From contig JAVZNR010000003.1 in the NCBI GenBank assembly GCA_038882715.1, positions 62,001 through 126,000 on the forward strand: a stretch of 64,000 nucleotides of DNA. The letters are read 5' to 3'. Positions 26,956 through 35,644 of this stretch are shown one piece after another. This DNA is from Candidatus Bathyarchaeia archaeon (GTDB taxonomy: Archaea; Thermoproteota; Bathyarchaeia; Bathyarchaeales; DTEX01). A program made the translations under genes and the position numbers. How positions within the stretch are numbered: the first letter of the stretch is position 1; every line of letters starts with the position of its first letter. The notes under the pieces are model-generated. The model searched no databases. It was not told the DNA's origin and saw only the letters and a list, made by a program, of their open reading frames with translations.

Positions 26956-27533
26956 CTCCCGGTAAACACTAATTTTTTAACTGTTACAATGAGTGGGCTA
27001 CAGCCGAAGAAAAAGAAGAAGAAATTGGATGCTTCGTGAGCAACTGCGAAGGGTGCGCCCGATATTATGGCCATTAGGGGCGGCAACCCAACTATAACAA
27101 CCGACACGATATTCGTAAACAGATCATAGAAGAAGGTTGCAAAGAAGCCGATTATACCAAACATTAAATTCGTTAGCCAGAGTTCCCCTCTCCCCAGCTC
27201 TCCTATAGAACGGATGCTCGAACCCAGCTTAAACCTCGCCGACAACCAGCCGGCTATAGCGTAAAAAGTTTCCCCTAGGCAGGTGGCGGCGAGCACCACC
27301 GAATTAAACCCGTAGGGGTTTATGGTTCCGTAAACGAGCCAAATTAAAATCCCAACAAGCATACCGGGAATAAGCCCCATTAAATATCCGCTGATGAAAA
27401 CGAAAAGATCCATGAACTTAACATTCGGTATCCAGATCATAGCATAGTTGGACGCTAAGCTAGCCGACGTCATTAAGGCTATCAGACTCAGATTTTTAGT
27501 CGAAAATAATTGTCCGTGTAAAGATCTTTTCAT
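26952..27533 (-). CDS. polytopic membrane protein, ECF transporter S-component-like
   Basis: About 193 residues with five to six helices, among them FISGYLMGLIPGMLVGILIWLVYGTINPYG, a glycine/proline pattern common in S components (ECF vitamin or metal uptake), and a striking FFFFFFG run near the C-terminus. The frame extends to 27554, but ATG 27533 (MKRSLHGQLF) is preferred since the upstream bases belong to a perfect palindrome and a TATA box. It forms an operon with the DUF4430 gene. No ECF ATPase is nearby, so it must share one encoded elsewhere if the assignment holds. Confidence 0.7.
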   Translation of the reverse strand: MKRSLHGQLFSTKNLSLIALMTSASLASNYAMIWIPNVKFMDLFVFISGYLMGLIPGMLVGILIWLVYGTINPYGFNSVVLAATCLGETFYAIAGWLSARFKLGSSIRSIGELGRGELWLTNLMFGIIGFFATFFYDLFTNIVSVVIVGLPPLMAIISGAPFAVAHEASNFFFFFFGCSPLIVTVKKLVFTGR

Positions 27534-27564
27534 ATACTTGGATGGATAATCCATCCAAGTATAT
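27532..27564. promoter_or_regulatory. 33-bp perfect palindrome at the start of the ECF-like operon
   Basis: ATATACTTGGATGGAT (27532-27547), one central A, then its exact reverse complement to 27564. On the minus strand the outer edge carries a TATA-like CTTATATA and the inner edge reaches the ATG at 27533, so the palindrome occupies the space between TATA box and start codon, where a repressor dimer would block transcription. A regulatory RNA hairpin is the alternative. Confidence 0.7.
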
Positions 27565-27620
27565 AAGTTTTTAGCCGAAAGGAAATATTTATTTAAGGAT
27601 GCGTAGGGGAGAGGTTTACT

Positions 27621-28490
27621 TTGAGTGAAGACCTGAGGGGCAGGATTGCTGGCTTGGAGCAGGAGATTTCTGGTTTGCTTGTTGAGTTGGAGAGGTTGGA
27701 TGCTGATGCTCGTAGGCTTGCTGAGGAAAGGAGGGTTTTGGTCGGTAAAATAAGGGATCTTAAGGCTAGAGCATCAGAGTATAAGGGTAGACGTGACAGC
27801 TTAAATGGGGAGGTTAAGGGTTCTAAGGCTGTTCTGGCTGAACTTAAGCGAGAGTACGTCGAAAAGGTTGAGGCTCTGAAGAGGTTAAAGCGTAATATTA
27901 AAGAGTATTTAAGGTTGAGGCCAGCTAAGAGCGAGGAAGCTTTAGCTAAAGAGATTGCCAGCCTAGATTGGAGGATTCAAACAACCCCTATGTCGATTGT
28001 TGAGGAGCAAAAGATTATTGAGCAGATTAAAGCTCTGGAGAGGCAAATGGATTTTTATCGAAAATTGAGAACCATGGAGGAAGAGGCTAGAAGCCTGGAG
28101 AATCGCCTCAAAGAGTTAGAGAGCGAGGTTACCCTTCATAGGAAGAGGATTGCTGAGAATGTTGTGGAGAGCCAGAAGTTCCATGAAATGATGATTAAAA
28201 CGCTTAATGAGATTAAGGAGTTGAAAAGTAGGTTGAGCGATGTTAACAGCAGATATATGGAGAATAGGAGTAAGGCGGCGAACCTTCGCCTTAAACATAA
28301 AGATCTACTTAATCAAATTTACGCTATTAGGAAACTTATTAGGGAGGAGGAAGAGCGGAGGCGGCGTGAATCCATCGTTGCCATTAAGGAGAAGGTGAGG
28401 AAAGAGGCTCTGGAAAAGATTAAACGCGGGGAAAAAGTATCGTTTGAGGAGTTTAAGATTCTGGTTGGGGAGGAGGGGGAAGAATCTTAA
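27621..28490 (+). CDS. archaeal coiled-coil protein (COG1340-like)
   Basis: 289 residues, nearly all predicted coiled coil: heptad-rich from residue 3 (LRGRIAGLEQEISGLLVELERL) to about 255, with a break at LRPAKSEEALAKEIASLDWRIQTTPMSIVEEQKIIEQIKALER. The break is a recognisable archaeal family segment, sometimes misnamed phosphoserine phosphatase. The C-terminus ends KIKRGEKVSFEEFKILVGEEGEES. Start is TTG 27621 after GGAGAGG. Function is unknown; a structural or adaptor role is plausible. Confidence 0.8.
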   Translation: MSEDLRGRIAGLEQEISGLLVELERLDADARRLAEERRVLVGKIRDLKARASEYKGRRDSLNGEVKGSKAVLAELKREYVEKVEALKRLKRNIKEYLRLRPAKSEEALAKEIASLDWRIQTTPMSIVEEQKIIEQIKALERQMDFYRKLRTMEEEARSLENRLKELESEVTLHRKRIAENVVESQKFHEMMIKTLNEIKELKSRLSDVNSRYMENRSKAANLRLKHKDLLNQIYAIRKLIREEEERRRRESIVAIKEKVRKEALEKIKRGEKVSFEEFKILVGEEGEES

Positions 28491-28570
28491 GATAAGCACT
28501 GCTTTATTTTACGCTAAAACTTATTTCTAGGGGTTAACATATTATCTTTAAGTATTATGGGAGAAAAGTA

Positions 28571-29785
28571 ATGCCGGGTCAAGGGGAACAAGATTCAAAG
28601 AACGAAAGTGAAGAACGTATATTGGTTGTTTGTGTCGATAGAGATAATGATATTGGCAGGAAAGCCGGCGTCAAGACGCCGATCCTCGGCAAAAAAGAAA
28701 ATATTGATGCCGCGCTTAAACTTCTGCTTGCTGATCCTGAAGAGGCTGACGCGAATGCCATGTTTGAGGCTGTGAGGATCTGCGATAACTTAGAGCGGAG
28801 TGAGTCGGGAGGCATTTTATGTCAGGTCGCAACGATAGCTGGCTCCGAGCTCGGTGGAATAGCTTCCGACAGAAAACTTATTTCGGAGCTTAACGAGGTT
28901 TTGAGAAGATTTAATCCTAGCAGCTTAATTCTTGTCACAGATGGCTTTTCAGACGAGGATATTCTGCCATTAATACAGTCTAGGATACCGATCTCATCGG
29001 TGAGGCGAGTCGTAGTGAAGCATAGTGAAACCATAGAGGAGACAGCTGCCCTCTTCTCAAGATACTTGAGAAAAATACTGGAGGAGCCTAAGTACTCTAG
29101 GATCTTTCTCGGCCTGCCCGGGATTCTGCTCGTGATGCTTGGCATACTGTCTTTTTTAGCAGTATTCATAAAGTACGATATTTGGGCGTGGGCTTGGATT
29201 ATAGGGTTAATGATAGTCGGCGGCTACCTTATAGGTAAAGGCTATGGGCTGGATAAGAAGATATTTGCCGCTCTCTCAAAATTTTCGTCGCCGCATGGAT
29301 TGGTATCCGTCTCGTCACTGGTTTTCGGCGTTCTCCTAATAGTGGTGGGCGTATATCAGGCAACCTCTCAGGTGCTAAGTAGCCCAGATATCCTGCCAAG
29401 CCCGCTTCCAACGGATCCAAATATTTGGCTCAGCTTTATGCCTAGGATCCTAGGCATAATTATCTCAGCCTCAACGACAATAATCGTCATAGGGGTATCC
29501 ATAATACTCTTCGGAAGAGCGCTTGGACACCTGCTTGAACGCGACCCTAGATTTTGGAGGACCATTGTTTTTATTGCGGTTTGCGCGTGGTCTTGGAAAA
29601 TCTTTAATGAGATTGCGAAAATATTGATTGATCCCGCTTTACCTTTAGACAACCTCATAGCATCTGTGGTTATCGGCATAATTATAGCCGCGGTGTCGGC
29701 TCCCGTAGCCCATATTTTAAGTAGGAGATATAGGGTCTTCTTTAAAGAGGGAGGCGAGGAGAAAAGCGATGAAGAGGGGAAGTGA
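28571..29785 (+). CDS. DUF373 family membrane protein
   Basis: 404 residues. The N-terminal cytoplasmic part (ERILVVCVDRDNDIGRKAGVKTPILGK, then DSSD-like ANAMFEAVRICD and LVTDGFSDEDILPLIQ) is the DUF373 domain found in most archaea. From residue 185 there are six or more membrane helices (FLGLPGILLVMLGILSFLAVFI onward). Function unknown. Its last 17 bases overlap the long form of the next gene, suggesting co-transcription with MTA phosphorylase. Confidence 0.9.
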   Translation: MPGQGEQDSKNESEERILVVCVDRDNDIGRKAGVKTPILGKKENIDAALKLLLADPEEADANAMFEAVRICDNLERSESGGILCQVATIAGSELGGIASDRKLISELNEVLRRFNPSSLILVTDGFSDEDILPLIQSRIPISSVRRVVVKHSETIEETAALFSRYLRKILEEPKYSRIFLGLPGILLVMLGILSFLAVFIKYDIWAWAWIIGLMIVGGYLIGKGYGLDKKIFAALSKFSSPHGLVSVSSLVFGVLLIVVGVYQATSQVLSSPDILPSPLPTDPNIWLSFMPRILGIIISASTTIIVIGVSIILFGRALGHLLERDPRFWRTIVFIAVCAWSWKIFNEIAKILIDPALPLDNLIASVVIGIIIAAVSAPVAHILSRRYRVFFKEGGEEKSDEEGK

Positions 29786-29789
29786 TTTG

Positions 29790-30596
29790 ATGCGCGGTTC
29801 AAATAGGGTTGAGAAGATTAGTATAGCGGTTATAGGGGGATCTGGCTTAGAGGAATTGTTCAGCGGCTCAGAGAAAATTAATGTTGGGACGCCTTACGGT
29901 TTTTCCCACGCTCTCTCTATATGCGAGTTCGAGGGAAAGCGGGTTGCTTTCTTACCTAGGCATGGGTACAAACATAGTGTTCCACCCCATAGAGTTAACT
30001 ATAGGGCAAACATGTATGCGCTATATAGGCTTGGGGTTGAGAGGATCATAGCGACAAACGCTGTCGGAGCGATAAACCTCAACTTTAAGCCCGGAGACCT
30101 AGTTATTCCACACGACTTAATAGATTTCACAAGTCAGCGTCACTCAACATTCTTCGATCAGCTGCCAGTCACCCACATCGATTTTACCGAGCCATATTGC
30201 CCGGAGATACGTAAGGTTCTCATAGAGAAGTCTAGAGGTCTGGGCGCGGTGCATGAGCAGGCTGTTTACGTCTGCACTGAGGGGCCGCGCTTTGAGACGC
30301 CGGCTGAGATACGTATGTTTAGGATGCTGGGCTGCGATGTTGTTGGCATGACCGGTATGCCTGAAGCGGCGCTCGCGCGGGAGCTCGGCATGTGTTATGC
30401 GACTCTATGCTTTGTTTCCAATATGGCGGCTGGGATCTCCGGCCGCCTCACGTATGAGGAGGTTTCTGAGACGTCGAAAATCGTTATGCCGAAAGTTCGC
30501 AGGGCTGTGGCGGAAACGATCGTCTCTTTGCCTGAAACTAGGGGCTGCCAGTGCTCTCTCTCAGCTAAGCTGGGAAGGGCGAAGGAATCGGATTAA
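29790..30596 (+). CDS. mtnP: S-methyl-5'-thioadenosine phosphorylase
   Basis: Cleaves methylthioadenosine, a by-product of polyamine or archaeal lipid-related SAM use, with phosphate to adenine and methylthioribose 1-phosphate. The 268-residue purine-nucleoside-phosphorylase-fold protein has VIGGSGLEELF, LPRHGYKHSVPPHRVNYRAN, NAVGAINLNFKPGDLVIPHDLIDFT and MTGMPEAALARELGMCYAT, in the family order. Start at ATG 29790 keeps the usual short N-terminus; ATG 29769 overlaps the previous gene. Confidence 0.95.
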   Translation: MRGSNRVEKISIAVIGGSGLEELFSGSEKINVGTPYGFSHALSICEFEGKRVAFLPRHGYKHSVPPHRVNYRANMYALYRLGVERIIATNAVGAINLNFKPGDLVIPHDLIDFTSQRHSTFFDQLPVTHIDFTEPYCPEIRKVLIEKSRGLGAVHEQAVYVCTEGPRFETPAEIRMFRMLGCDVVGMTGMPEAALARELGMCYATLCFVSNMAAGISGRLTYEEVSETSKIVMPKVRRAVAETIVSLPETRGCQCSLSAKLGRAKESD

Positions 30597-30612
30597 TTGA
30601 GGGGAAAGCCTA

Positions 30613-31395
30613 ATGCTGAAAACGATTCTCTCACTTCTCGGCGTATATAAGATCTATGAAAAATGGCTTCTGCACCAGATAAAAAATCAGAGCGTGCCGG
30701 AGCACGTGGCCATAATATTGGATGGCAACCGCAGATGGGCTAGAGAGAGCGGGCTTGAACCGTGGCTTGGCCACTATTATGGCGCCGACAAAACCAAGGA
30801 AGTCTTAAAATGGTGCCTAGATCTAGGCGTTAAAAGCATAACGTTTTACGCGTTTTCCACAGAGAATTTTCGGCGGCCGAGGGAGGAGGTTGAGAAGCTA
30901 ATGTGTCTGTTTAAAGAGAAGCTCCAAGAAGCCTTAAAGAGCGAGGAGATACATCGATATAGGGTTAGGGTTAAAGTTATTGGGAGGGTGCATCTGCTTC
31001 CCAAAGATTTGCAGGAGATGATTTACAGGGTTGAGGATGAAACAAAAAATTATAGCGATCGATACCTGAATTTAGCCATAGCTTATGGTGGAAGGGCGGA
31101 GATAGTCGACGCCGCCAGAAAGATTGCCGAAGAGGTTGCTCTAGGTAAAATTGCACCTGAGGAAATAGATGAAAATCTTTTTGAGCAGTATCTGTACACC
31201 GCTTTCCTACCGAAGCAGGATCCAGACCTAATTATAAGGACATCTGGCGAGGAGCGGTTGAGCGGCTTCCTCCTCTATCAATCAGCCTACAGCGAGCTCT
31301 GTTTCCTAGATGTTTATTGGCCGGAGTTTAGGCGCATAGATCTATTGAGAGCCATTAGAACCTATCAGAAGCGTAAAAGAAGATTTGGGACCTAA
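30613..31395 (+). CDS. uppS: cis-prenyltransferase (polyprenyl diphosphate synthase)
   Basis: Makes the long cis-polyprenyl diphosphate carrier used for glycan assembly and protein glycosylation. The 260-residue protein shows the catalytic P-loop ILDGNRRWARESG (Asp-Gly-Asn-Arg-Arg-Trp-Ala), YAFSTENFRRPREEVEKLM and RTSGEERLSGFLLYQSAYSELCF. The spacing to mtnP is 16 bases with AGGGGAAAG before the ATG, so it belongs to the same operon. Confidence 0.96.
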   Translation: MLKTILSLLGVYKIYEKWLLHQIKNQSVPEHVAIILDGNRRWARESGLEPWLGHYYGADKTKEVLKWCLDLGVKSITFYAFSTENFRRPREEVEKLMCLFKEKLQEALKSEEIHRYRVRVKVIGRVHLLPKDLQEMIYRVEDETKNYSDRYLNLAIAYGGRAEIVDAARKIAEEVALGKIAPEEIDENLFEQYLYTAFLPKQDPDLIIRTSGEERLSGFLLYQSAYSELCFLDVYWPEFRRIDLLRAIRTYQKRKRRFGT

Positions 31396-31422
31396 ACAGT
31401 TTTAGAAGTTTTTAGCGAAACG

Positions 31423-32628
31423 CTAAGCTCTCTTCTTAGCGCTTACAATCGATATAACGTCTCCATCCTTAAGCACATAGTTTTCGCCGAGCCTCTTCTT
31501 GGTTCTAGCGTCCACAGCGTATATGAAGCTCTCGCCCAGCTCCGTGTGGATCATGTAGGCTAGCTCCCTGGATGTTGTACCGCTTGAAACCAGCCTCGCT
31601 TCGGGTAAAACCCTACCATAATGATCTGTCAGCTTATCCGGGTCTTCAACGGGGTAAACCACTATCATCTTCAAAAGTTCTCGGAAAGCGGCATTTATGG
31701 CGTCCTGAACCCCCGTCGACCCATACTTGTCAAGTATCTTGTCTCTAACGGCTTTAAGGGCGTCAGCCTGCCTACCAGTGATCTTCGCCGGATCCTTCAC
31801 CTCAAACTTCGAGTCTCCGGGAACATACTTGATCAGATCCCTCTCAGCAGCTCTCCTTAAAGCCAGCTCGGCTTCAGCGCAGCACGGCACAACAATGTAA
31901 CCAGTCTCCTTCAACCTCTTAAAATTGTCCTCGGCGAAGGGCAGATCCATTTTATTTGCAGCTATAAGCATAGGCTTCGAAATCCTCCTTAAAGCATCAA
32001 CGAAACTCAGAAACTCATCATCGCTCCACCTAGTCGGTTTTTCACCGCTTAACCCGGTAATCCTCAAAGCGTCAAGTATATGCCTCCTCCTTATCGCTAA
32101 GCCACTTAACCTCTCCTCAAGAAGCGATGGTAGGTCTGCAGCCCCAGCCTCCACGGTTCTAGCAATTCTAGGCCAATCCCTCTTAATTATTTGAGCGAAC
32201 CACATGGTTAACTCTCGCTCCAAGAACTTCACATCCTCAAGTGGATCATGCATCCCCGGCTTCACCAGCCTGCCTTCAATGTCCGTTGAGCCGGAGGCGT
32301 CGACGACATGTATGAGGGCGTCAGCCTTCCTGATTTCGTCGAGAAACTGGTTTCCTAAGCCTCTGCCCCGCCACGCGTCTGGAACTAGGCCAGCGCAATC
32401 TATCAGCTCAACCGGAATTAATCTAACGCCGTCGATGCAGATAGAGTTCACCGGGTTATCTTTAACTTTCAGCTCCCTGCATACGCATTGCGTTCTAAAG
32501 TATCCGATCCCCCTATTGGGTTTTATCGTTGTGAAAGGATAGCTCGCTATCTCAACCATTACGAGCGTCGCGGCGCTGAAAAAAGTTGATTTTCCAACGT
32601 TTGGCTTACCAACTATGCCGACAATCAT
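31423..32628 (-). CDS. YchF-type translation-associated GTPase with TGS domain
   Basis: About 401 residues of the Obg/YchF superfamily in its archaeal form. G1 GKPNVGKST, G3 DCAGLVPDAWRGRGLGNQFLDEIRKAD, G4 NKMD and the C-terminal TGS domain (EDPDKLTDHYGRVLPEARLV...YVLKDGDVISI) are visible. It likely works at the ribosome. The frame is open to 32718, but the first 30 residues have no counterpart in the family; ATG 32628 begins MIVGIVGKPN, as expected. Confidence 0.9.
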   Translation of the reverse strand: MIVGIVGKPNVGKSTFFSAATLVMVEIASYPFTTIKPNRGIGYFRTQCVCRELKVKDNPVNSICIDGVRLIPVELIDCAGLVPDAWRGRGLGNQFLDEIRKADALIHVVDASGSTDIEGRLVKPGMHDPLEDVKFLERELTMWFAQIIKRDWPRIARTVEAGAADLPSLLEERLSGLAIRRRHILDALRITGLSGEKPTRWSDDEFLSFVDALRRISKPMLIAANKMDLPFAEDNFKRLKETGYIVVPCCAEAELALRRAAERDLIKYVPGDSKFEVKDPAKITGRQADALKAVRDKILDKYGSTGVQDAINAAFRELLKMIVVYPVEDPDKLTDHYGRVLPEARLVSSGTTSRELAYMIHTELGESFIYAVDARTKKRLGENYVLKDGDVISIVSAKKRA

Positions 32629-32741
32629 TATTCTTAACCTTCCTCTAAAACTAAAATAAGTGTTTAGGTTAAATGAGCCTTCCGGTAAACCCTGCCCTAA
32701 AATCATGTACGCGAGCAATTAGGGAAAGAAGAGAATGGGAG

Positions 32742-34877
32742 CTATATCTCTGTTATGGAGCCTTCTTTAACCTCAACTTCTTTGAAAGTGCCATCAGCAT
32801 AATATAAAAGTGTGCCTGAAGCAGCGCTTTCAACAAAAACTCTTCCGTCCGGCAGCCTAAAGACTTTTACTGGGAAGCGCGGGAGCATGTATTCTTTCAG
32901 CCCTATGACCGCTCTACAGTCTTCAACAGGCACTAGGTTAACCACCTCAACATCAAGCTCATCAAGCGAGACCCTGAGCTCGTCACTTTGCGCAAGTATT
33001 CCGCGCTCGCCACTAAACGTTTCATAGTAAGCGTAATCTGCGCGTTTAACCGGGAAGGGGAGCGCGTCAAGCGATATGGAGTCCTCTATTCTCCCACCCG
33101 CCCCGCTGACGTTGAATACGGCGACGGATATGCTCCCATTAGTTTCCGATGCTACTTTCAGGAGAACGGGCTCATTATATGGATCCCTAAACAAAACATC
33201 TCTAGTTGGCAGCGCAGGCCTATCGACTTTAATTAGCCTTCCATCTGGTAGAACAAAGCGTTTCAGCAGGCCTATATCCGTCTTCTCCGTCTCTCTATCC
33301 GTTATGTATATGGGGCCTCCGCTGAACACCCTGGCCATAGCGTGGATCTTCGCGTACGGGTCATAGGACATGAACATGTCATAGTCCGGGTATGCTATGT
33401 GGCTGAAGAGTAAAGCGTTATATACGCTGAAAATCGTGTGAAGTTTAGCGTCAGCCTTCCAGAACGGTATATAATCCATTGATACTCTCATAACGTTGCT
33501 GAAGAGGAAGTTGCTGTAGTTTTCCGGAACCATGCACATACAATTTAATACGTCTAAGCCCTTGGCGTAGGCCGCCGCCTGCATAGCCAACTCAACATTT
33601 TCGGCAGCTTCGCCAACTATGGAGAACCCATCGTACAATGCGTGTATAACCCACTGATTATCTACTTTAACGAAATCCACACCGCTGCCCCTCACCCAAG
33701 AGAAGAACCTCTCATACAGTTTAAACGCCTCAGCCATGGCTGGCTTGGGAACATAGCCTCCAACAAACTTCGAGAAGAACCCTTCGCAGTCAAGCTCCCT
33801 CGCAACCTCTTCCTCAAAGCCGCCCCAATGAATGTTTATTGTGTGCCACAACCCCACTAAATCCACGCCGAGATCCTTAAGGGACTTAACTACGCCGCCT
33901 ATGCCCTCCGGAAAACGCCTATTCGCGGATAGCTTCCTCAGAACTCTCTGCGGCCAGCCTTCACGGCTCGCCTCCTCCTGCCATCCATCATCTATTATAA
34001 CCCACCCCAACTTTAGCCCCCTATTGATCAGCCCGCCAACTATTTTAACGATGTTTTCATGTGATAAGTCATCGGTTAATAGAGCGTTCCAAGAACACCA
34101 CCCGATCTTATCCATCACTATAGGCTTCTTCTTCACGCGTCTAGGCTTAAATGTAACATATGAGGACGCCGCATTAACACAGTTCTCAATAGCCCTGTAA
34201 GGGTCGCTGTCCACGGCCAGCGAAGCGATAATGCTATGCTCGATACGCTTAGAGATTCTGCCTGAAAAAACCTTAAGCTTTAAGCCCGGCCACAGGTACG
34301 CTGTGGTCTTGTCCGTAAGCGTAAGTAAAGCCAGATACTTGTCGCCGTAATCCGCCAAGAGAAATATGCTGTAATAGGGTGCTTCCTCAAAGCTCTTTGA
34401 GAATACTGGATACGCCCAGCATGGGTAGCCGCGGACATAATCCTCATGCTCTATGTAGCCTAGCTCCGGCGGATACTCTGGGTGGTCGGGCGGTCTTGGG
34501 CTTTTAGGCTCCTTACCTATAGCCGTTTGATTATAATATCCAAACGCGTTCGAATAGCATTTCGCTGAATCTTTATGAGTTGTCAGCGCTAAGACTCCAC
34601 AGGGCTTATCGGCGTTAAAATCAATTTCTAAAGGAAACCTATGGCTCAAATCCTTTAAGGACGACGCTGAAAAACTGATGACGCCTCGTGAACTCTCGGC
34701 AGCCAAACTTATGTTCACGAGAGCATCATCGCACCTAAACTTGTATTCTTCGCGCCCATCAGCCTTAAAAGCCCCAAAACACTCACAGGTAGACTTGGAA
34801 CCGTCAGCAAAAACCGCTGTAACGGAACTTATCTCTATCGGTAAGCCTCCAACTTTAAAACACAACCTATCCGGCAT
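32742..34877 (-). CDS. GH36-type glycosidase (raffinose synthase / alkaline alpha-galactosidase branch)
   Basis: About 711 residues of clan GH-D. GWCSWNALLTDDLSHENI, LGWVIIDDGWQEE and the nucleophile motif VDFVKVDNQWV (Asp in KVD) place it in the raffinose-synthase-like branch; LWHTINIHWGG and MDYIPFWKADAK follow. Archaeal members can be alpha-galactosidases. No signal peptide; probably acts on imported oligosaccharides, like the GH38 enzyme at 3.7 kb. ATG 34877 (MPDRLCFKVGGLPIEISS) is preferred to the upstream 34898 start. Confidence 0.88.
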   Translation of the reverse strand: MPDRLCFKVGGLPIEISSVTAVFADGSKSTCECFGAFKADGREEYKFRCDDALVNISLAAESSRGVISFSASSLKDLSHRFPLEIDFNADKPCGVLALTTHKDSAKCYSNAFGYYNQTAIGKEPKSPRPPDHPEYPPELGYIEHEDYVRGYPCWAYPVFSKSFEEAPYYSIFLLADYGDKYLALLTLTDKTTAYLWPGLKLKVFSGRISKRIEHSIIASLAVDSDPYRAIENCVNAASSYVTFKPRRVKKKPIVMDKIGWCSWNALLTDDLSHENIVKIVGGLINRGLKLGWVIIDDGWQEEASREGWPQRVLRKLSANRRFPEGIGGVVKSLKDLGVDLVGLWHTINIHWGGFEEEVARELDCEGFFSKFVGGYVPKPAMAEAFKLYERFFSWVRGSGVDFVKVDNQWVIHALYDGFSIVGEAAENVELAMQAAAYAKGLDVLNCMCMVPENYSNFLFSNVMRVSMDYIPFWKADAKLHTIFSVYNALLFSHIAYPDYDMFMSYDPYAKIHAMARVFSGGPIYITDRETEKTDIGLLKRFVLPDGRLIKVDRPALPTRDVLFRDPYNEPVLLKVASETNGSISVAVFNVSGAGGRIEDSISLDALPFPVKRADYAYYETFSGERGILAQSDELRVSLDELDVEVVNLVPVEDCRAVIGLKEYMLPRFPVKVFRLPDGRVFVESAASGTLLYYADGTFKEVEVKEGSITEI

Positions 34878-35009
34878 ACATATCCACCACACAAGCAATC
34901 ATAGCAAAATTCCGACAAGGAGTTATTTAATATTTGCTAACAGCGTAAAACGAACCTCGCAGAAATAGCATGAAAGTCTTTCTTAATGGAGCAAAAATTA
35001 GAGTTTAAG

Positions 35010-35191
35010 TTTTATCCCCAAACCCAAACCCCCTCTCTCATACCCCCTCCTCCCTACTTCCCCCTACCTACCCTTTCCCCCCTACTACCCTTTACCTACC
35101 TCTCAAGAGTGGATAGTGTTTGCTTGCGTGCTTGCTTGCTCGCTCTTGCTTGCTCTAAAAAAACAAAAAAGAAAAAAGAAAAAACAAAAAC
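35010..35191. repeat. low-complexity tract: G-free C/T run, TTGC array, A-rich run
   Basis: Bases 35010-35106 contain no G on the plus strand and are mostly C and T with scattered A. Bases 35120-35156 are a degenerate array of TTGC/GCTT units. Bases 35157-35191 are almost all A. No coding frame here is credible. The A-run reads as T-rich on the minus strand directly after the stop of the small gene at 35199, so that part may serve as its terminator. The rest of 34899-35198 shows no gene. Confidence 0.7.
35157..35191 (-). terminator. oligo-T terminator after the small membrane gene
   Basis: Read on the minus strand this is a run of five-to-seven-base T tracts separated by single G or C, starting eight bases after the stop codon at 35199. 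Archaeal RNA polymerase terminates at such tracts. Confidence 0.55.
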
Positions 35192-35198
35192 TAAGCTT

Positions 35199-35387
35199 CT
35201 AGGCTCTACGCTTAAACCATAGGTAGACTGCTATGGCGACAACGAAGGTTGAGATTAGCATGACTGTGAAGAAGCGTATTTCAGGGCTTATTGGGTATTG
35301 GCTTGCTATGTAGTTTATTGTTAGTGGGAAGACGAAGAATATTGTGAAGAGCCAGATTAGGAGGATGAAGAGCCTATTGCTCTCCAT
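35199..35387 (-). CDS. small two-helix membrane protein
   Basis: 62 residues with two hydrophobic segments (LFILLIWLFTIFFVFPLTINYIA and FFTVMLISTFVVAIAVYLWF) and a basic end FKRRA. The ATG overlaps by 14 bases the end of another short frame on the same strand, so the pair may be bicistronic. No family recognised. Confidence 0.55.
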   Translation of the reverse strand: MESNRLFILLIWLFTIFFVFPLTINYIASQYPISPEIRFFTVMLISTFVVAIAVYLWFKRRA

Positions 35388-35532
35388 AGATTTTCAGCTC
35401 CTCAAGGAGTTTTAGGGCTTCTTTCCTAGCCTCTAAGTATGCTTTTACGCCTAGCTCTCTGTTTCCATATTGATAGACTACTTTGGGAATAGGTTTATAG
35501 CCTTCTGGATTAGTGGAAGGTTTTCGGTCCAA
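35374..35532 (-). CDS. short soluble ORF upstream of the two-helix protein
   Basis: From TTG 35532 the frame gives 52 residues, starting DRKPSTNPEGYKPIPK and ending in a charged helix, AYLEARKEALKLLEELK. The open frame continues upstream without a start to about 35606, so this may also be the 3' remnant of a longer gene. Coupling to the 35387 gene by a 14-base overlap supports translation. No family recognised. Confidence 0.35.
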   Translation of the reverse strand: MDRKPSTNPEGYKPIPKVVYQYGNRELGVKAYLEARKEALKLLEELKIYGEQ

Positions 35533-35644
35533 ATATGTTTTTAAAGTAAAGTGGCTATAAAGGGATGTTATAGAGGGTCTTCCGAAAAATTTAAGCCAAC
35601 TTTAAAGTTAAAAAAGGTTTAAAAGGAAAATGGATGGGGGAGTG

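Noticed and set aside
34986-35222. A 78-codon frame through the low-complexity tract
   Set aside because: The product is a run of Pro, Leu, Ser and then Lys, created by the biased bases; no ribosome-binding site and no resemblance to a protein.
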